A DNA stretch of 64,000 bases, from positions 9,486,001 through 9,550,000 of the forward strand of contig OZ199840.1 of assembly GCA_964304625.1 (NCBI GenBank), in the 5' to 3' direction. This DNA comes from Kudoa neothunni (Eukaryota > Cnidaria). Positions 48,851 through 60,258 of the stretch are shown here, one piece after another. Both the position numbers and the translations under genes were made by a program. The notes under the pieces were generated by a model that was not told the origin of the DNA, ran no database searches, and saw nothing but the letters and a program-made list of their open reading frames with translations. Numbering within the stretch: position 1 is the stretch's first letter; each line of letters starts with the position of its first letter.

Positions 48851-50233
48851 ATGTTACAATATGTTTATATTATTTTAGGGATTTTTACAGTTATCACTAA
48901 ATGTGGTGAGCTTATCTAACTAAACAACAATTTTTGTGTAAATTCTTACATTTAGAGCTAGCTTTGGACAATTACGATTATCACCCTAGCACTGGGAACT
49001 ATTCATTTGTTAGATATCATATCGACAAGAAGTCACTGGTTTGCGTCAAGCATATTTTTAAGGGTGTATCTCCTAATTTCAACAGTTTCCCTACATTGGA
49101 AGGTTGTGAAAAACACTGTAAATGCTCTTTTTTGTTTTTATCGCATTTTGAACGGTTGATTATGCCAAAAATTAATCCTGTATCATATTCCTAGTGAGAT
49201 TCACTCCAAAAGAACAACTTGAATCTTGCCACAAACCGAAACAAGCAGGCAGTTGTGAGGGATCATTATCAAGATGGTACTTTGATCAACAACAAAATAA
49301 ATGCATCAAATTTATCTACACTGGATGTGGAGGGAATGGAAATGTTTTTGAAAGCTTCGAGGATTGTGAGAACGCTTGTAATTGATATTTATTGTTAAAC
49401 ATCATCATATAATATAGTTTTCTATTAATTTCTCTCTATATACACGTATAAATGTATTTATATTAATCTCATAAAATGATTAAGATTACGAAATATAAAA
49501 TTTTATATTTTTAAACATATTTTTTATTTTGAATCTATTAAAAAGTCACATTCTCAATTATTTATTTTAGGTAAACCAACAAATACTCCAAATAATTTTG
49601 ACTGTAAAGTTGAACCATTCATTGGTGACAAAAATATTTCAATAGCGATTGTGGCTGATGTTAAAAACAGTCGCTGCATAAGCGCTTCAGTTGGTAGCAA
49701 AACTACCAGAGGAACTTTCCGCAGTGTTAGCGAATGCGTTGGTCGCTGTATACGTATTTTCCAGCCTCATTTTCTTAATATATTGTATTATTTTAGCAAC
49801 TGATTTACGGGTTAAAGCTTGTAGATCTAAGCCCTATCAACCTAAGGCTGGTGACACTGAAAATAAGGAGATAACTCTTAGATACTATTTCAATCAGGGA
49901 AATCAAATGTGTGAACCATTTTATTCAAGCCAAAAAACATTCGACCCGTTAGAAAATAATTTTCCTTCATTAATTCTATGCCAATCATATTGTGGAGGTA
50001 AATGATACGGATTTTTATCGATTTTAAAGTATTTGGTCATAGGGGATGATTTTTACAAAAATACGCCAATTAAAAATATCTGCGACCTTCCATTAAAAAA
50101 TGGTACGGGCGAATTATCTCTCGTTAGATACTACTTTGATGGGAAAAAATGCACATCGTTTAACTATGGCGGAATTGGAGGAAATGAGAATAATTTCGAG
50201 TTCAGAGATTTATGCTCCGTTGTTTGCAAATAG
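48851..50233 (+). CDS. Secreted protein with five Kunitz domains
   Basis: Kunitz domains are small folds that inhibit serine proteases. Six exons (48851-48905, 48956-49117, 49195-49377, 49571-49753, 49797-49997, 50043-50233) give 324 residues with a signal peptide MLQYVYIILGIFTVITKC. Each later exon carries about one domain, with phase-1 introns as usual for extracellular modules. Only domain 2 has all six cysteines (CHKPKQAGSCEG, YTGCGGNGN, CENAC), and its P1 residue is the unusual Glu. Domains 1, 3, 4 and 5 lack the second and fourth cysteines and so the disulfide beside the reactive loop, for example NYGGIGGNENNF in domain 5. Domain 1 probably also loses its last cysteine in splicing. Domain 2 could inhibit an unusual protease; the others may be structural. 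A related broken gene lies in opposite orientation at 51123. Confidence 0.92.
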
Positions 50234-51122
50234 AAAAATTGGACAAATTTTAATATACTCCATGTTTATCTTAGAATTGTTTTTTGATATAATATAGAAT
50301 CTATTTTGTTGATAAAAATGACATTTTTTAGATTAAAAAATATTTTATTTATTGAAAAAGGGATTACGTGTATGTTTCATAATCAAAAATAATAAAAGCC
50401 ATTCTCGCTTTAAATAAAAAAGCCTCTTCTACTGAAACTGTTAACAATAACAATCCCATATTGATTAAATCTCACTTAAATCTAATAATCAATATATTTT
50501 CCTTTGTTCAATTAGCATTGCGATAGGAATAATTTCATCTTATTAAACAATATAATCCATCGAAAGCATTGACGCAAAATTTTTTATGTTATACCTTGTA
50601 GATTAATTATGAGTTTGCTTTTTCAAATTGTCTTATAAATCCAGTATATTTATAAAATAAACATTTTTGGTTAGATATTAATCTAATTAAATCTTATATT
50701 TACTTATATATTTGTTTTATCGACTTGCTGAGTTATCAACTGGCTTATATTGAAGTCAAAAATAATTTTAATCGTAAAAATATATCACCATAATTCTATT
50801 CTGATTTTCCTACCACTTCCCAATGATAAGTATTCTCTGAAATGAGAACAGCCTTAAAATACTAATACCTTAACGCTCAAGAGAAAAAACGTAATAGATG
50901 TCATTAAAATACTAATGAATATTAATAAATATATATAAAATTTATGAAAGTAAAATAGTTTGAATTCAAAACAAAATTATTTTTTAATAAAATATAATAT
51001 TTAAGGTATACTTCAATAATAATTGTTATGTGGTAATAGCTATAGTCAACCCTATGATATTTTAAACTAACTACATCAGTTTCAAGTTACAGAAGTGTCT
51101 AATCTAGGCCATAACAAGAATT
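50234..51122. other. Intergenic between the two Kunitz genes
   Basis: This AT-rich stretch holds the 3' ends of two convergent Kunitz genes. I recognised no other gene, transposon end or repeat. Confidence 0.5.
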
Positions 51123-51750
51123 TTAGGGAATAGCTTTATCAGATCCACCTGGTTTCGATGAACTTATCTTATTATTGGAGATTTTTGACGAGCGGCCTCT
51201 CATAACACACTTTATACGATAATCTTTTCCAGTGGAAAAATTGTTCATATTGTCACCATTTCCAGAATAGACGAATCCGACACATTTCCACTACGTTGAA
51301 TCGAAGTAAAATCGTTTGATGCGATCTGATTCAATTCCGATCTCATGCGGTAAATGACAAGCACCAGGAAATTTGTTACGTTCATGACAGGGTTTTTCGG
51401 TGGAGTTTCTACGAATAGATTGACATAAAACTACTAAATAAAATATGAGGTTAAAATCATACGCCCAGAACAAGATTTTTCGCGATCTTCCTGAGTTGCG
51501 AAATTGTTCTCATTTCAATCACAACCATTATAGATGAGTTCTTCGCACTTCCTTTAATCCTTATCGTAATAATATGGCATTTCAAATTCGTCACAATTTC
51601 CTGCATCCGATGGTTGGAAACATTTATCCTCACTCTCTATATTAATTAACCAATTACTTAAAACTTTCTATCTTCGATATTACCTTGAGCAGAGAAGGAA
51701 AATACATTAACGAACAAGGTTATAACAATAGCAACTTTGAGTGTATTCAT
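51123..51750 (-). pseudogene. Two-domain Kunitz paralogue with in-frame stops
   Basis: The gene starts with a clear signal peptide (MNTLKVAIVITLFVNVFSFS) and an intron in the same place as the intact neighbour. Kunitz domain 1 runs from KCFQPSDAGNCDEFEM to REKSC, and domain 2 from PCHERNKFPGACHLPHE to YRIKCVMRG, then a Ser/Lys-rich tail. Three stop codons interrupt conserved positions of the two domains, yet I find no frameshift. Genes nearby use TAA and TAG as real stops, so a changed code is unlikely. Domain 1 keeps all six cysteines and domain 2 has lost the fourth. Loss is probably recent. It arose by duplication of a Kunitz gene, but with two domains it is not a simple copy of the five-domain gene. 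Confidence 0.8.
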
Positions 51751-52363
51751 ATTTCAGACGAAAATATGCATATACAATGTTTAATACAAGAATGTCCCCT
51801 ACTATATTGTATCTTATAAGATTTAGCCAAATAAAGTTTGATCGATTATCAGACCCACCTACCATCATCTTCATGAAATGTGAATCTCAGTTTGAGTTTA
51901 TGGTGAAGAATTCTTTTATGGTGCATAATGATTATTTTTAATAATTGAATGATTTTCGGTGCAGAATTTCTAACATATAGATCAATTAATTAATCAATCA
52001 ATCATAATAATATAAATTACTGTATTTAAGATTCTAAAAATCGTGAAATAATTGATTATAGTTATTAATCACAGTCTTAAGGTTCAAAAACTAAACTTAC
52101 ACTTAAAGCTATTAGAGATCTAAACAAAATAAAGACTTTTAAAATAAGATCGTTAAATCACTATTTATCTCCATATTTTATTAATCTATTATTATTATAT
52201 TCAACTTTCTTAAAAATCTAAATATTAATTGAACCTGATGAGAAAATATTTACAGTAGATCAGAATCGTACAGAGTAAGATATGGCGCGTTCACGCAATG
52301 TAAGAAAATAACCGATACAATCTTATAGATGAACAAAATATCTAAAATATTTCTAGTTTCCGA
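51751..52363. other. Intergenic, nothing recognised
   Basis: This AT-rich sequence lies upstream of the broken Kunitz gene and beside a Mutator-like relic. No exon or terminal repeat was identified. Confidence 0.45.
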
Positions 52364-53660
52364 TTGTATGTTTTGAATGTAACTTCTAAACAAAAAGATA
52401 CAATAATAGGAGCTCTAATTCAACCATCTCTTCCAATTGTTCCATTTTTGTTTCTGTCTTATCGTTACGAATTTTCGTACTTGGATCACAGAGCTGGTAC
52501 TCAATTTCCTGTGCAATCAAACTTTGTTGTTCTGTTAGATCTGTAATGAATGTGATTAATTCTGAATATAATTGGTCAAAGGGCGGGAAAATGGAGATAT
52601 AATATTTCTGCGTCGTTCAATTTAAGTTGTGTATGGTTAATCATGCTCCGAAAAGCATTCCATGATCCAATGTGATGCTTACATTTTATGATAAAGTTCT
52701 TTTCGAATTATATGAAGAATAATTTGACACTAGGATCTTAAATTTTTCAATATCAATATACATTTTTTTGAATTTATCCTCAACAAAGTCTTTAAATACA
52801 AATGCGAGTGACGTAACCCACTTAAGAAGAACTTTAAAATCTACATCGCTTTGGTATTCTTTTGAAAGACCAAGTTTTTGAATATTTCGGTAAATGCATT
52901 GTCTGAAATAACAGAACAGAATCGCTCATCATGTTTTAATGCTTGTTTAAAAACATTATATGCTGTTATTTCAAAATCGATATTCATTTTTTTTTGTTAA
53001 TATTATATTACTCTTTTCTTTGATTATTTCAATAACCTTAGTGTAATTTTTCTCGGGCTTAACAGACATCAAAACGAGTGTTTATGAGAAAAACTGGTTG
53101 AATACATCGCCATGAATGGAGTATAGCCGAAAAAAGCTTAAAGAAAATCTTAAACGTTCCATCCTTAATCCAAAAAGCTGAATTTTTGATCTGAGAAATA
53201 TTACAAACGGTAGGAAAAATGACTATTCTGATGTTATTATTATCAGAACATGAATCGAACAAACTAAAGAATTCATTTCTTAGAATCTTGGTATCATTAC
53301 AAAGATACGTGGCTGTATTAATTTGAATATTATTTCTCTTTCTTAAATTTTTTAATGTTTGTATATACAACGGGTGTCGAAATAATCAGAAATTCATTTT
53401 TTTTTGTTCGATACGTAATGTTTCCACAGAGAGATTTTATTTTATTATGAAAAAATATTTTATTCTATCATCTATGATGTGACCTGGTTGAAAAATCCAG
53501 TCTTTTAAATATTTTTTATATTAAATATCCTTAACCTTTCTCTACATTGTTTAATTTGACATATCCAGCATTGAATTTCATTTTTTAATAATCCTTAAAA
53601 GAGAAAAAATTGTCACACTGCATTATATCAGTATGCATTGTGATTTTTAGCATAACAATA
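52364..53660 (-). pseudogene. Mutator-like (MULE) transposase relic 2
   Basis: Minus-strand translations show a FLYWCH-like start (ECWICQIKQCRE near 53640), then the MULE domain: LRNEFFSLFDSCSDNNNIRI, FWIKDGTFKIFFKLFSAIL (first catalytic Asp present), CIYRNIQKLGLSKEYQSD and VTSLAFVFKDFVEDKF. A C-terminal piece FPPFDQLYSELITFITDL follows and runs to about 52430. The segment FFSLFDSCS matches FFCFHDSRS of the copy at 19683-20627, so both belong to one family. This copy keeps the DGTFK motif that the other lost, but has more stops and shifts. It is inactive. Confidence 0.78.
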
Positions 53661-53722
53661 CCTTTATTATAATTCCACATCCAATTTTGAGCAGATATTA
53701 TGTAAATAATTTTTGTGTCAGT

Positions 53723-53732
53723 GCGCATGCGC
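53723..53732. promoter_or_regulatory. GCGCATGCGC palindrome, NRF1-type site
   Basis: The context GTGCGCATGCGCGGC fully matches YGCGCAYGCGCR. It lies just beyond the 5' end of the second MULE relic, far from any start codon I can identify. Confidence 0.45.
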
Positions 53733-54186
53733 GGCACACCCTCTTACAAACTTCCCATATTTTCTTCTTCTAATGGTCTATATTGAATTGCAGAAAAAAA
53801 TATTTAATTTTTTCCGAGTTTTATTATCTAAAGATATATTTTGATTGAAATCATAAATTTAACTTTTTCATAGTATCTAAATAGTCAAACTCATTCGATT
53901 AATATATTTATAATTAATTGGCTTTTCAAAAAAGTAAATAATACAACAACTAAAACATAACACGATAAATTCTTTCACAATGATAGATTTTTGAAAAACT
54001 TTAGTAAGCGATATTTTTTTAAAATACTTTATACAATTCTAAACTATCGGTTTTACTTTTCACAAAATTTTAAAAATTAGTATAAGATTAATAATATCAA
54101 AAAATGCCTTATTATTTCTGAAATGTTAAATTTACAAGGAAAATAACACAAAACCATTCTGAGTATTATAAATTATAATGTACGCG

Positions 54187-54345
54187 CGCCGATTGAAGCC
54201 GAACGAGTATATTGATAAAAATTAAAGAACAGAATTATGCACCTATATTTTAACTAAAAAGTTTTAAAATAATAAACAATTGATTTTAAATAAAATCGGG
54301 ACAGTCTAATTTGCTTAAGGAGGAAAAATGGAGCATACAAAAACT
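54187..54345. mobile_element. Solo terminus of the Merlin family
   Basis: From GCCGATTGAAGCCGAACG through AATTGATTTTAAATAAAATC to GGAGGAAAAATGGAGC this 160-bp stretch follows the right terminal repeat of the Merlin element at 9850-10024, with substitutions and small gaps. No opposite end was found nearby, so it is a fragment or a deleted element. Confidence 0.75.
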
Positions 54346-54479
54346 ACCATTAGCGAAATTGAATAAACAATTATATTCTAAGGTTAATGTCTTAGAGAAA
54401 TATGAACTAACAAAAAGTTTTGACCCATAATATTTTTATCATCGTCTCGAACCATAGTAATAATTCTCAACCCTAATTG

Positions 54480-55330
54480 TTACATTAGTGAAATGCTGTA
54501 GGAGAAAATGACAAGGATACCTTCACGTATCGAGTGGGTTGAGATATTTGCGAAAAAAAGAACAACTTGATCATCTTCCGTACAAATCTCAACTCTCAAG
54601 TTAGAAATGATGTTTTTCATCACCAAGAAAGAAGCGCTATTTGTAAGAAACTCAAATTTTCCAATCCGATAATTTTTTAGCCCTTCAAATAATTGAATAA
54701 TCAAATAATCAACTTATATGTCAAACCCCAAATTTTATACATTCAATTTTTAAAGATAAATCTTGAATAATGGCAAATCGATTAGGCGTTATATGGAAGA
54801 GTTTTATTTTGTTAGGTTGTTGGAATAGGGTCTCATTTATTAGCCTTAAAGCAATTAACTAAAACGATTTTGAGTTGTAGCATATTTGCAAAGTTAATTT
54901 AAACCCACCTTCATTGTAAACCATGTATTTCGACTAAGACTGCAGCATTTTTGAAGGAGGTAACCACAACTATTTATCGATAAATCCAATTTGATAAAAA
55001 ATTGTACTTTCCATTTAACTCGAAGAATTTTGAGCACAACTGAACTGCTGATCCTACAGATTTATAACACTACAGAGTGTTATTTATTAAAAAATACTAG
55101 AAAACTTCCTATCTTCCGATACAATTTGAATGGAATTATTCCAGAATCGAAGTAGATTCGTTGGAAAAATAGAAGCAGCAGTTTGAGGATTGGTTAGTCT
55201 TCTGGCTGAATGAGAAACAATCAGGCAATTTTCGGTGAACTTTTTCAGTGATAGTTTGGTTGGTTCATAGTCAATCAGTTGAAGAAGAGCTTCATGTGCA
55301 GCAGTAAAAAAGTCTAAAATAATCTTTCAG
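54480..55330 (-). CDS. Unidentified multi-exon gene or 3' part of its neighbour
   Basis: Several short minus-strand exons join in phase through introns of about 45-60 nt. In order they encode AAHEALLQLIDYEPTKLSLK, RRLTNPQTAASIFPTNLLRF, RSAVQLCSKFFELN, CGYLLQKCCSLSRNTWFTMK, INETLFQQPNKIKLFHITPN and IGKFEFLTNSASFLVMKNII, with a stop at 54480. The PTNLLRF part recalls the end of a GAP-type domain and CGYLLQK the start of a PH domain, but both likenesses are weak. The 5' end was not found. The next exons of the same strand end at about 55846, so this may be the last third of that gene, joined by an intron of about 550 nt. Confidence 0.5.
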
Positions 55331-55845
55331 ATAAACCAATACATTGTTTTTTGACTGATCGATCATGGTATTGAATGATTGGTACACATGAAAAACAATT
55401 CTATATATTTTATAATAAATCAAAATGTTCCTTTTATTTAAAAACCATCTTATATTTTTTTGTTTCGACGTTAATGAGTATCTAAATACGCGGTAATTTG
55501 AATTTCTAATAATTTAACTTAATAAAGTTTTAAAACTATATTTATAATTAATTTAATTTAAATAAACAAATTTCTGTTGTGTTTATGACAATTTCTTAAT
55601 AAAATAATAATTTTTCTTTTAAAAATATTTACAAATAAATAAAATGATTATAGATTATTTTATTATTAAATATCTAACTCTTAAAAGTTACTTTCCACTC
55701 TGAGACCAGCTAATTCGACCCTAAGTGTATAAAATACTTACAATTATTTGAATTATTCTAAAACTTTATGAAAATGTAGATCTTTTCTATATTTACAAAA
55801 AATTATCAACTCGATTGGATCGATTTAATTTATCTTATAATTGTA

Positions 55846-58800
55846 CTAATATTTATTTATAATTTCCTGATCAGTAGTCTGGTGGATATTGCTGTAAAAT
55901 GCCAACTGACACACCACGTATATGCCCACCTATAGAATATACTTTGATACGGAATAGAAATGCTATCTAGTGTATAGTCCAATAGACAAGGTATTGATTG
56001 AGAGGAACCAGAGCAACTATTTTTATGCTGATTATCGTTTTCGTTTCTTAGGTGGGTTGCAAACTGGTTATTGTCGTTGGTCTATATAGGAAGTGTAAAA
56101 AAATATGTCCTTTATTTCTAAGGAATTTTTTGAATATTCAGATTAACTAAAAGAATAAAACCATTAAAATAATAGTTAATTGAATGCTATATTAACATCG
56201 AAATTTATCTAAAAATGACACAACGAGAGGGATATAAAAGGAAATGGATTTAGGTGATACATGAGGGGTTGAAACCAAGAAATCGAAATCCAATATTCCA
56301 CCATTCAATTTTACAGCAGAGTTTAGCACTTTTAGGGGTAATCAATTTATGTGTACCTCAACATACATTACATTGCTTAATGTTTGAATGAACAACCAAA
56401 TGGTGGCTCAATTGATAGAACTCCATTTTGTATAAGGGTTTTTCATATTTCTTTAGAATTCTCATGGAGAAATATTTGTAGTAGTGATTAATTAAGCAAT
56501 CTAAGGTGGAGAAGCGTAGAAGGTATTTGGGTTTGAGTTGATAGAGCGCTAAACCGTCCCCATTAAATGTTTGATGAACCGAAAAAGTTTTCAACTTTTC
56601 CCCTATTCTAAATTGTTTTTTAAATAACATAATAAACGTTTTAATATGACGATCACTTTAAAAACAATAGGACAGTCCTATAGTCGCCATTCATCAAAAT
56701 TTCTTCATCCTCCTCGATATGTTCTCCATACACGGTAAAAACACACTCAAGTTGGGATTGTTTTAAAAGACAAATCAGTTCATTGCTAAGGTTATTCAAA
56801 CTCATAATTCCAATCATATCAATTCACATTCCATTATTTTGATAGAAAACAGATTCGTCATATTTGTTTTTGATTGCCACCGTTCCATCCGAGCAAACTT
56901 CCAATGAAATAGGGACCAATTCCTATGATTTGTCGTTGAATATTACAACCATTATTTAATATATTTCAGAGTGTAGTTACTTTTTCGTTAACTTTTAAGT
57001 ACATTTCATCCAACAATTCTAATTTAATATTAAATTAAAATATATTATCCTTTATCTCTTCAATGGTTGAGATATTTGGAAGAAAGCTTGTGTACACACC
57101 AATAATGGTTATTTTGTATTTTGATATTATTAACTATGCCACGAAAATACATTTGAATCTTATTTTGTATATTACAGGAAGGTTATTTCCCAATAATTCA
57201 ATCAACTGTGAAGTTTTCTTAAAATATTATAATCTGCCAAGATTCGTGACTTATTGCAAATTATATAATTAAATCAATAGAATTTTATTTGTTATTTTTT
57301 ACATATTTAATAATTATCTAATAATTAAATATTTAGATTGTTTGAGTGGATTCATTCACAATATTATCATACCATATTTATGGGTAGTGGTTGTGAGGTT
57401 CTTATCGAATAATGATGATTTTATCTAATCTCCAAACATCACCATTAATTTTACATGTTGATAAAGTTTCTAAGTAAATAATTACATAGATGAGAATCTT
57501 ATTTTTTAGTCGATGGGGTGATTTGAATAAATGATTAACATCCAGGTATCCACTATGGTTGTTCAGTTGATTAATCGCAAAAAAAGATAAGGCTCTAATG
57601 GTTACCTTATCAATTTGCTTTTTAATTTTTGTTTTATCGTTCGAATAAGAATATTTGCATCTATATTATTGGATTTTATTTTTAGAAACATGATTACTGG
57701 GAATCTAAATCACATATTAAGTCCAATAAATAATTTAAGCATTACTTTGAATGGACAAACGAATACTTTGAGAAAACCTCCATCAATCTATCTAATTCTA
57801 GATATTGAGAATTAGGGCATTCTGATGATCTAGGTTTGGTCATAATTTTGTTTTTTTTCGAGCACAAATAAACTAAATAGTTTGTATTTTATTTCGAACT
57901 ATATTTTATTTTGATTTTACATTCGAAGTATCTATAACCCGCGGTTAATGATGATGCGACGTTATCAGTGGTAAAAGGTTCACTATTTGGTCGAATAAAA
58001 TTAGATTAAAATTTGTTTCGAATTTCTCACATGGAACTTTTCCCACGTATAAAATAATTAAACAGCGGTTGGGTCATATCATGAGTTACAAAGAGTTTTG
58101 GGTGACAAATGATTCCATTAATTTCAGAAAATAGATTTTTCAGCTCCTTCATTACACCAAGAATTTATTTATCTCAATAAATTATGTAATACTTTTCCAA
58201 ATAACAATCTAAACCACATTAAATAAATATTCACCTCAATCTACGATTACTTGGATTGGCAAACGCGCTCAATATTTATTTCTAACTAATATCCACATCA
58301 ATATATGTATATGTAAATTTTGGGGAATTTTTTACATTTTTTGTTTCGAAGAAACCTTTAAAAATATTTTTGATATTGTTGACACAATCGGAAACATTTT
58401 CGCAATGTCTAATTATAAGAAAATTATTTCAATTTTCTGTCAACAAGAACTTTTCATCGTGTAATATTCGGTGAATATATCTAATGAATAATTATAATTG
58501 AATAAAGTATTCAATTACACTAACGCTTTTTCAATCGCCGGTATATTCGAAATATATTTTGTTATTTTGGTTAAGATGGTGTAGAGGGATTTTTGTTTGG
58601 ATGGATTAAAATCTTCAATATTAATGAATTGAATAAAATTTTTATCAATAATTATGTCAGAGATACTATTTTAATTCCTTACTTTTTAGAATAAGGATTT
58701 GTTTTGACTTTTTCACATCATACAACAGTGCTATGAAGGAATGATAGTTGTTGTTATCGTCAAAATTAACTTCTACATCAACTAAAATTATATAACAAAC

Positions 58801-59349
58801 TTAAAATATTATAATAAATTATAATACAACTATTTGAGTTGATGTTTTCACGTTGGTATTGATTTTTTTTAGTATTCTTGTATTTATTTGGAAATCGGTT
58901 GAGAATTCGTGTCAGATTACTCAAAATTGTAGAACCGCTTGACACAAGACTACTGCTGTTGGTATTCGACTGCGAACTGCCGATATTCAACAGTTTTCTC
59001 CTGTGTAGCATCAAATTTTTGATACTGAATAAATCACCTATCCGCCCATTAAAGAATTATTTTTTTATATGGAAATAAAAAAATAAAATTACATTTTTCT
59101 TTTATATTGCAAGCTAGATTAGTGTCATTTATGTACCGCCACCTCAATTCTAAATTTAAAAGGTCTATTTCTAGGCAGATCTGTTGTAGATGTATCTGGT
59201 TGTGAGGCAGAGTGTACATATGATTCAGGTATTTTATTTTTCCAGTCTTGATTGCTCTTTGTGTTCCAGTTATATCTTGGATGAATTCGATGTACTTTTG
59301 CATTTTCTTTACCCCGAACCAATGCGACTATGTCAGTCAAATTAAACAA
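55846..59349 (-). CDS. Unidentified exon-dense gene with an SH2-like segment
   Basis: At least a dozen short minus-strand exons with introns of about 45-110 nt can be read. The likely start is MFNLTDIVALVRGKENAKVH at 59349. Later exons encode DVEVNFDDNNNYHSFIALLY, KKSKQILILKNFNPSKQKSL, ELKNLFSEINGIICHPKLFV, QYLELDRLMEVFSKYSFVHS and NNHSGYLDVNHLFKSPHRLK. The segment GDYRTVLLFLKIGEKLKTFS through FSTLDCLINHYYKYF is shaped like the second half of an SH2 domain (phosphotyrosine binding). A Ser/Asn-rich linker (HKNSCSGSSQSIPC) follows, and one splice choice ends in a stop at 55846. Apparent in-frame stops all fall inside plausible introns. The joint between the first two exons is unsolved. Function unknown; a signalling adaptor is a guess. 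Confidence 0.5.
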
Positions 59350-60183
59350 TTAAGTAAACTAGCTAATTATTTGACTAGCAGTTTTTATTGATCAAACTTC
59401 GTTTAATTAATAAAAATATTGCATACAATGAAATATAATCATTTAAAATTTAATTTAATTACATATTTTATTAATAATATTAAATTAGATAAATTTTTAT
59501 TTTCTCAAATAATTAACAAACCTCATATTAGTTTTAAGCTCATAGTTTTCTTATTATAGCCTGTGTTAAAAAGATAATAGAAGTATCAATGTAGTAATTG
59601 TATTTCCTCATGAAAAACATCATTTGAATATTTTTACTAGGTTGGAAATTGTTTGTAAATACTTATTAAATAATAAATATAAATCTCCCCCGCAACAGAA
59701 TAGTTACAGATGTACTTATATAAAAAAGAAAATTAACATTATTTTTCGCAAAACTCAGTAATATTTAAGATATATTAATCCAAAATATCTAATGTGTACC
59801 TATATAACAGTTTCCTTAATTATTTTCTAAACAATTTATGTTATATTGCATGATTATTTTTGAAAAAATGGTAAAAATTAATAATTTAATGTTTAAAGAT
59901 ATAAATTTTTTTTATCGTTATAAAAATTTCAAAAAATGAATTAACACTCTAATATAATTTAGACATAACACTTTTATCTAAGATGCATCCATCTATTAAA
60001 TATATTTTCATCCATTTAGTTAATAATTAATTATTATATAATGTAGAAAGTTCTAATAACAAAATTTTCACTAACAATTAAAACAATAAAAATATCTTAT
60101 GTTTACACAATAACATAATTTGTGTGTAAAAACAGCCGAAATAAAATTGTCAGTAGTGTCATTAAATTAAGATCCTGGGTATG
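59350..60183. other. Divergent intergenic region
   Basis: This region lies between the 5' ends of a minus-strand gene (59349) and a plus-strand gene (60259), so it should hold both promoters. It is extremely AT-rich. The TATA box at 60184 belongs to the plus-strand gene; none was obvious for the other. Confidence 0.5.
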
Positions 60184-60191
60184 TATATAAA
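60184..60191 (+). promoter_or_regulatory. TATA box (TATATAAA)
   Basis: TATATAAA lies 75 bases before the ATG at 60259 and is followed by less AT-rich sequence (CCCTCGATGTTCGACC). A start site about 30 bases downstream would leave a leader of about 45 nt. It is the clearest core promoter motif in the window. Confidence 0.6.
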
Positions 60192-60258
60192 CCCTCGATG
60201 TTCGACCACTTCGTTTGATAATCTAATACTAAAATTGAATTGTTAGCCCCATTGTAAA

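Noticed and set aside
51123-51750. Reassigned stop codons, suggested by three stops in the Kunitz paralogue
   Set aside because: Arp3 and CHMP2A end at TAA, AMPK beta and the intact Kunitz gene at TAG, all at the expected place, and none has internal stops.
56650-56810. CIDE-N (DNA fragmentation factor) likeness of the segment around VYGEHIEEDEEILMNGDYRT
   Set aside because: The following exon fits the second half of an SH2 domain better, and no nuclease motif was found.
57901-58440. Multiple in-frame stops suggesting that the SH2-like gene is dead
   Set aside because: Each stop falls into an interval with GT and AG borders of normal size here, and removal keeps the phase.
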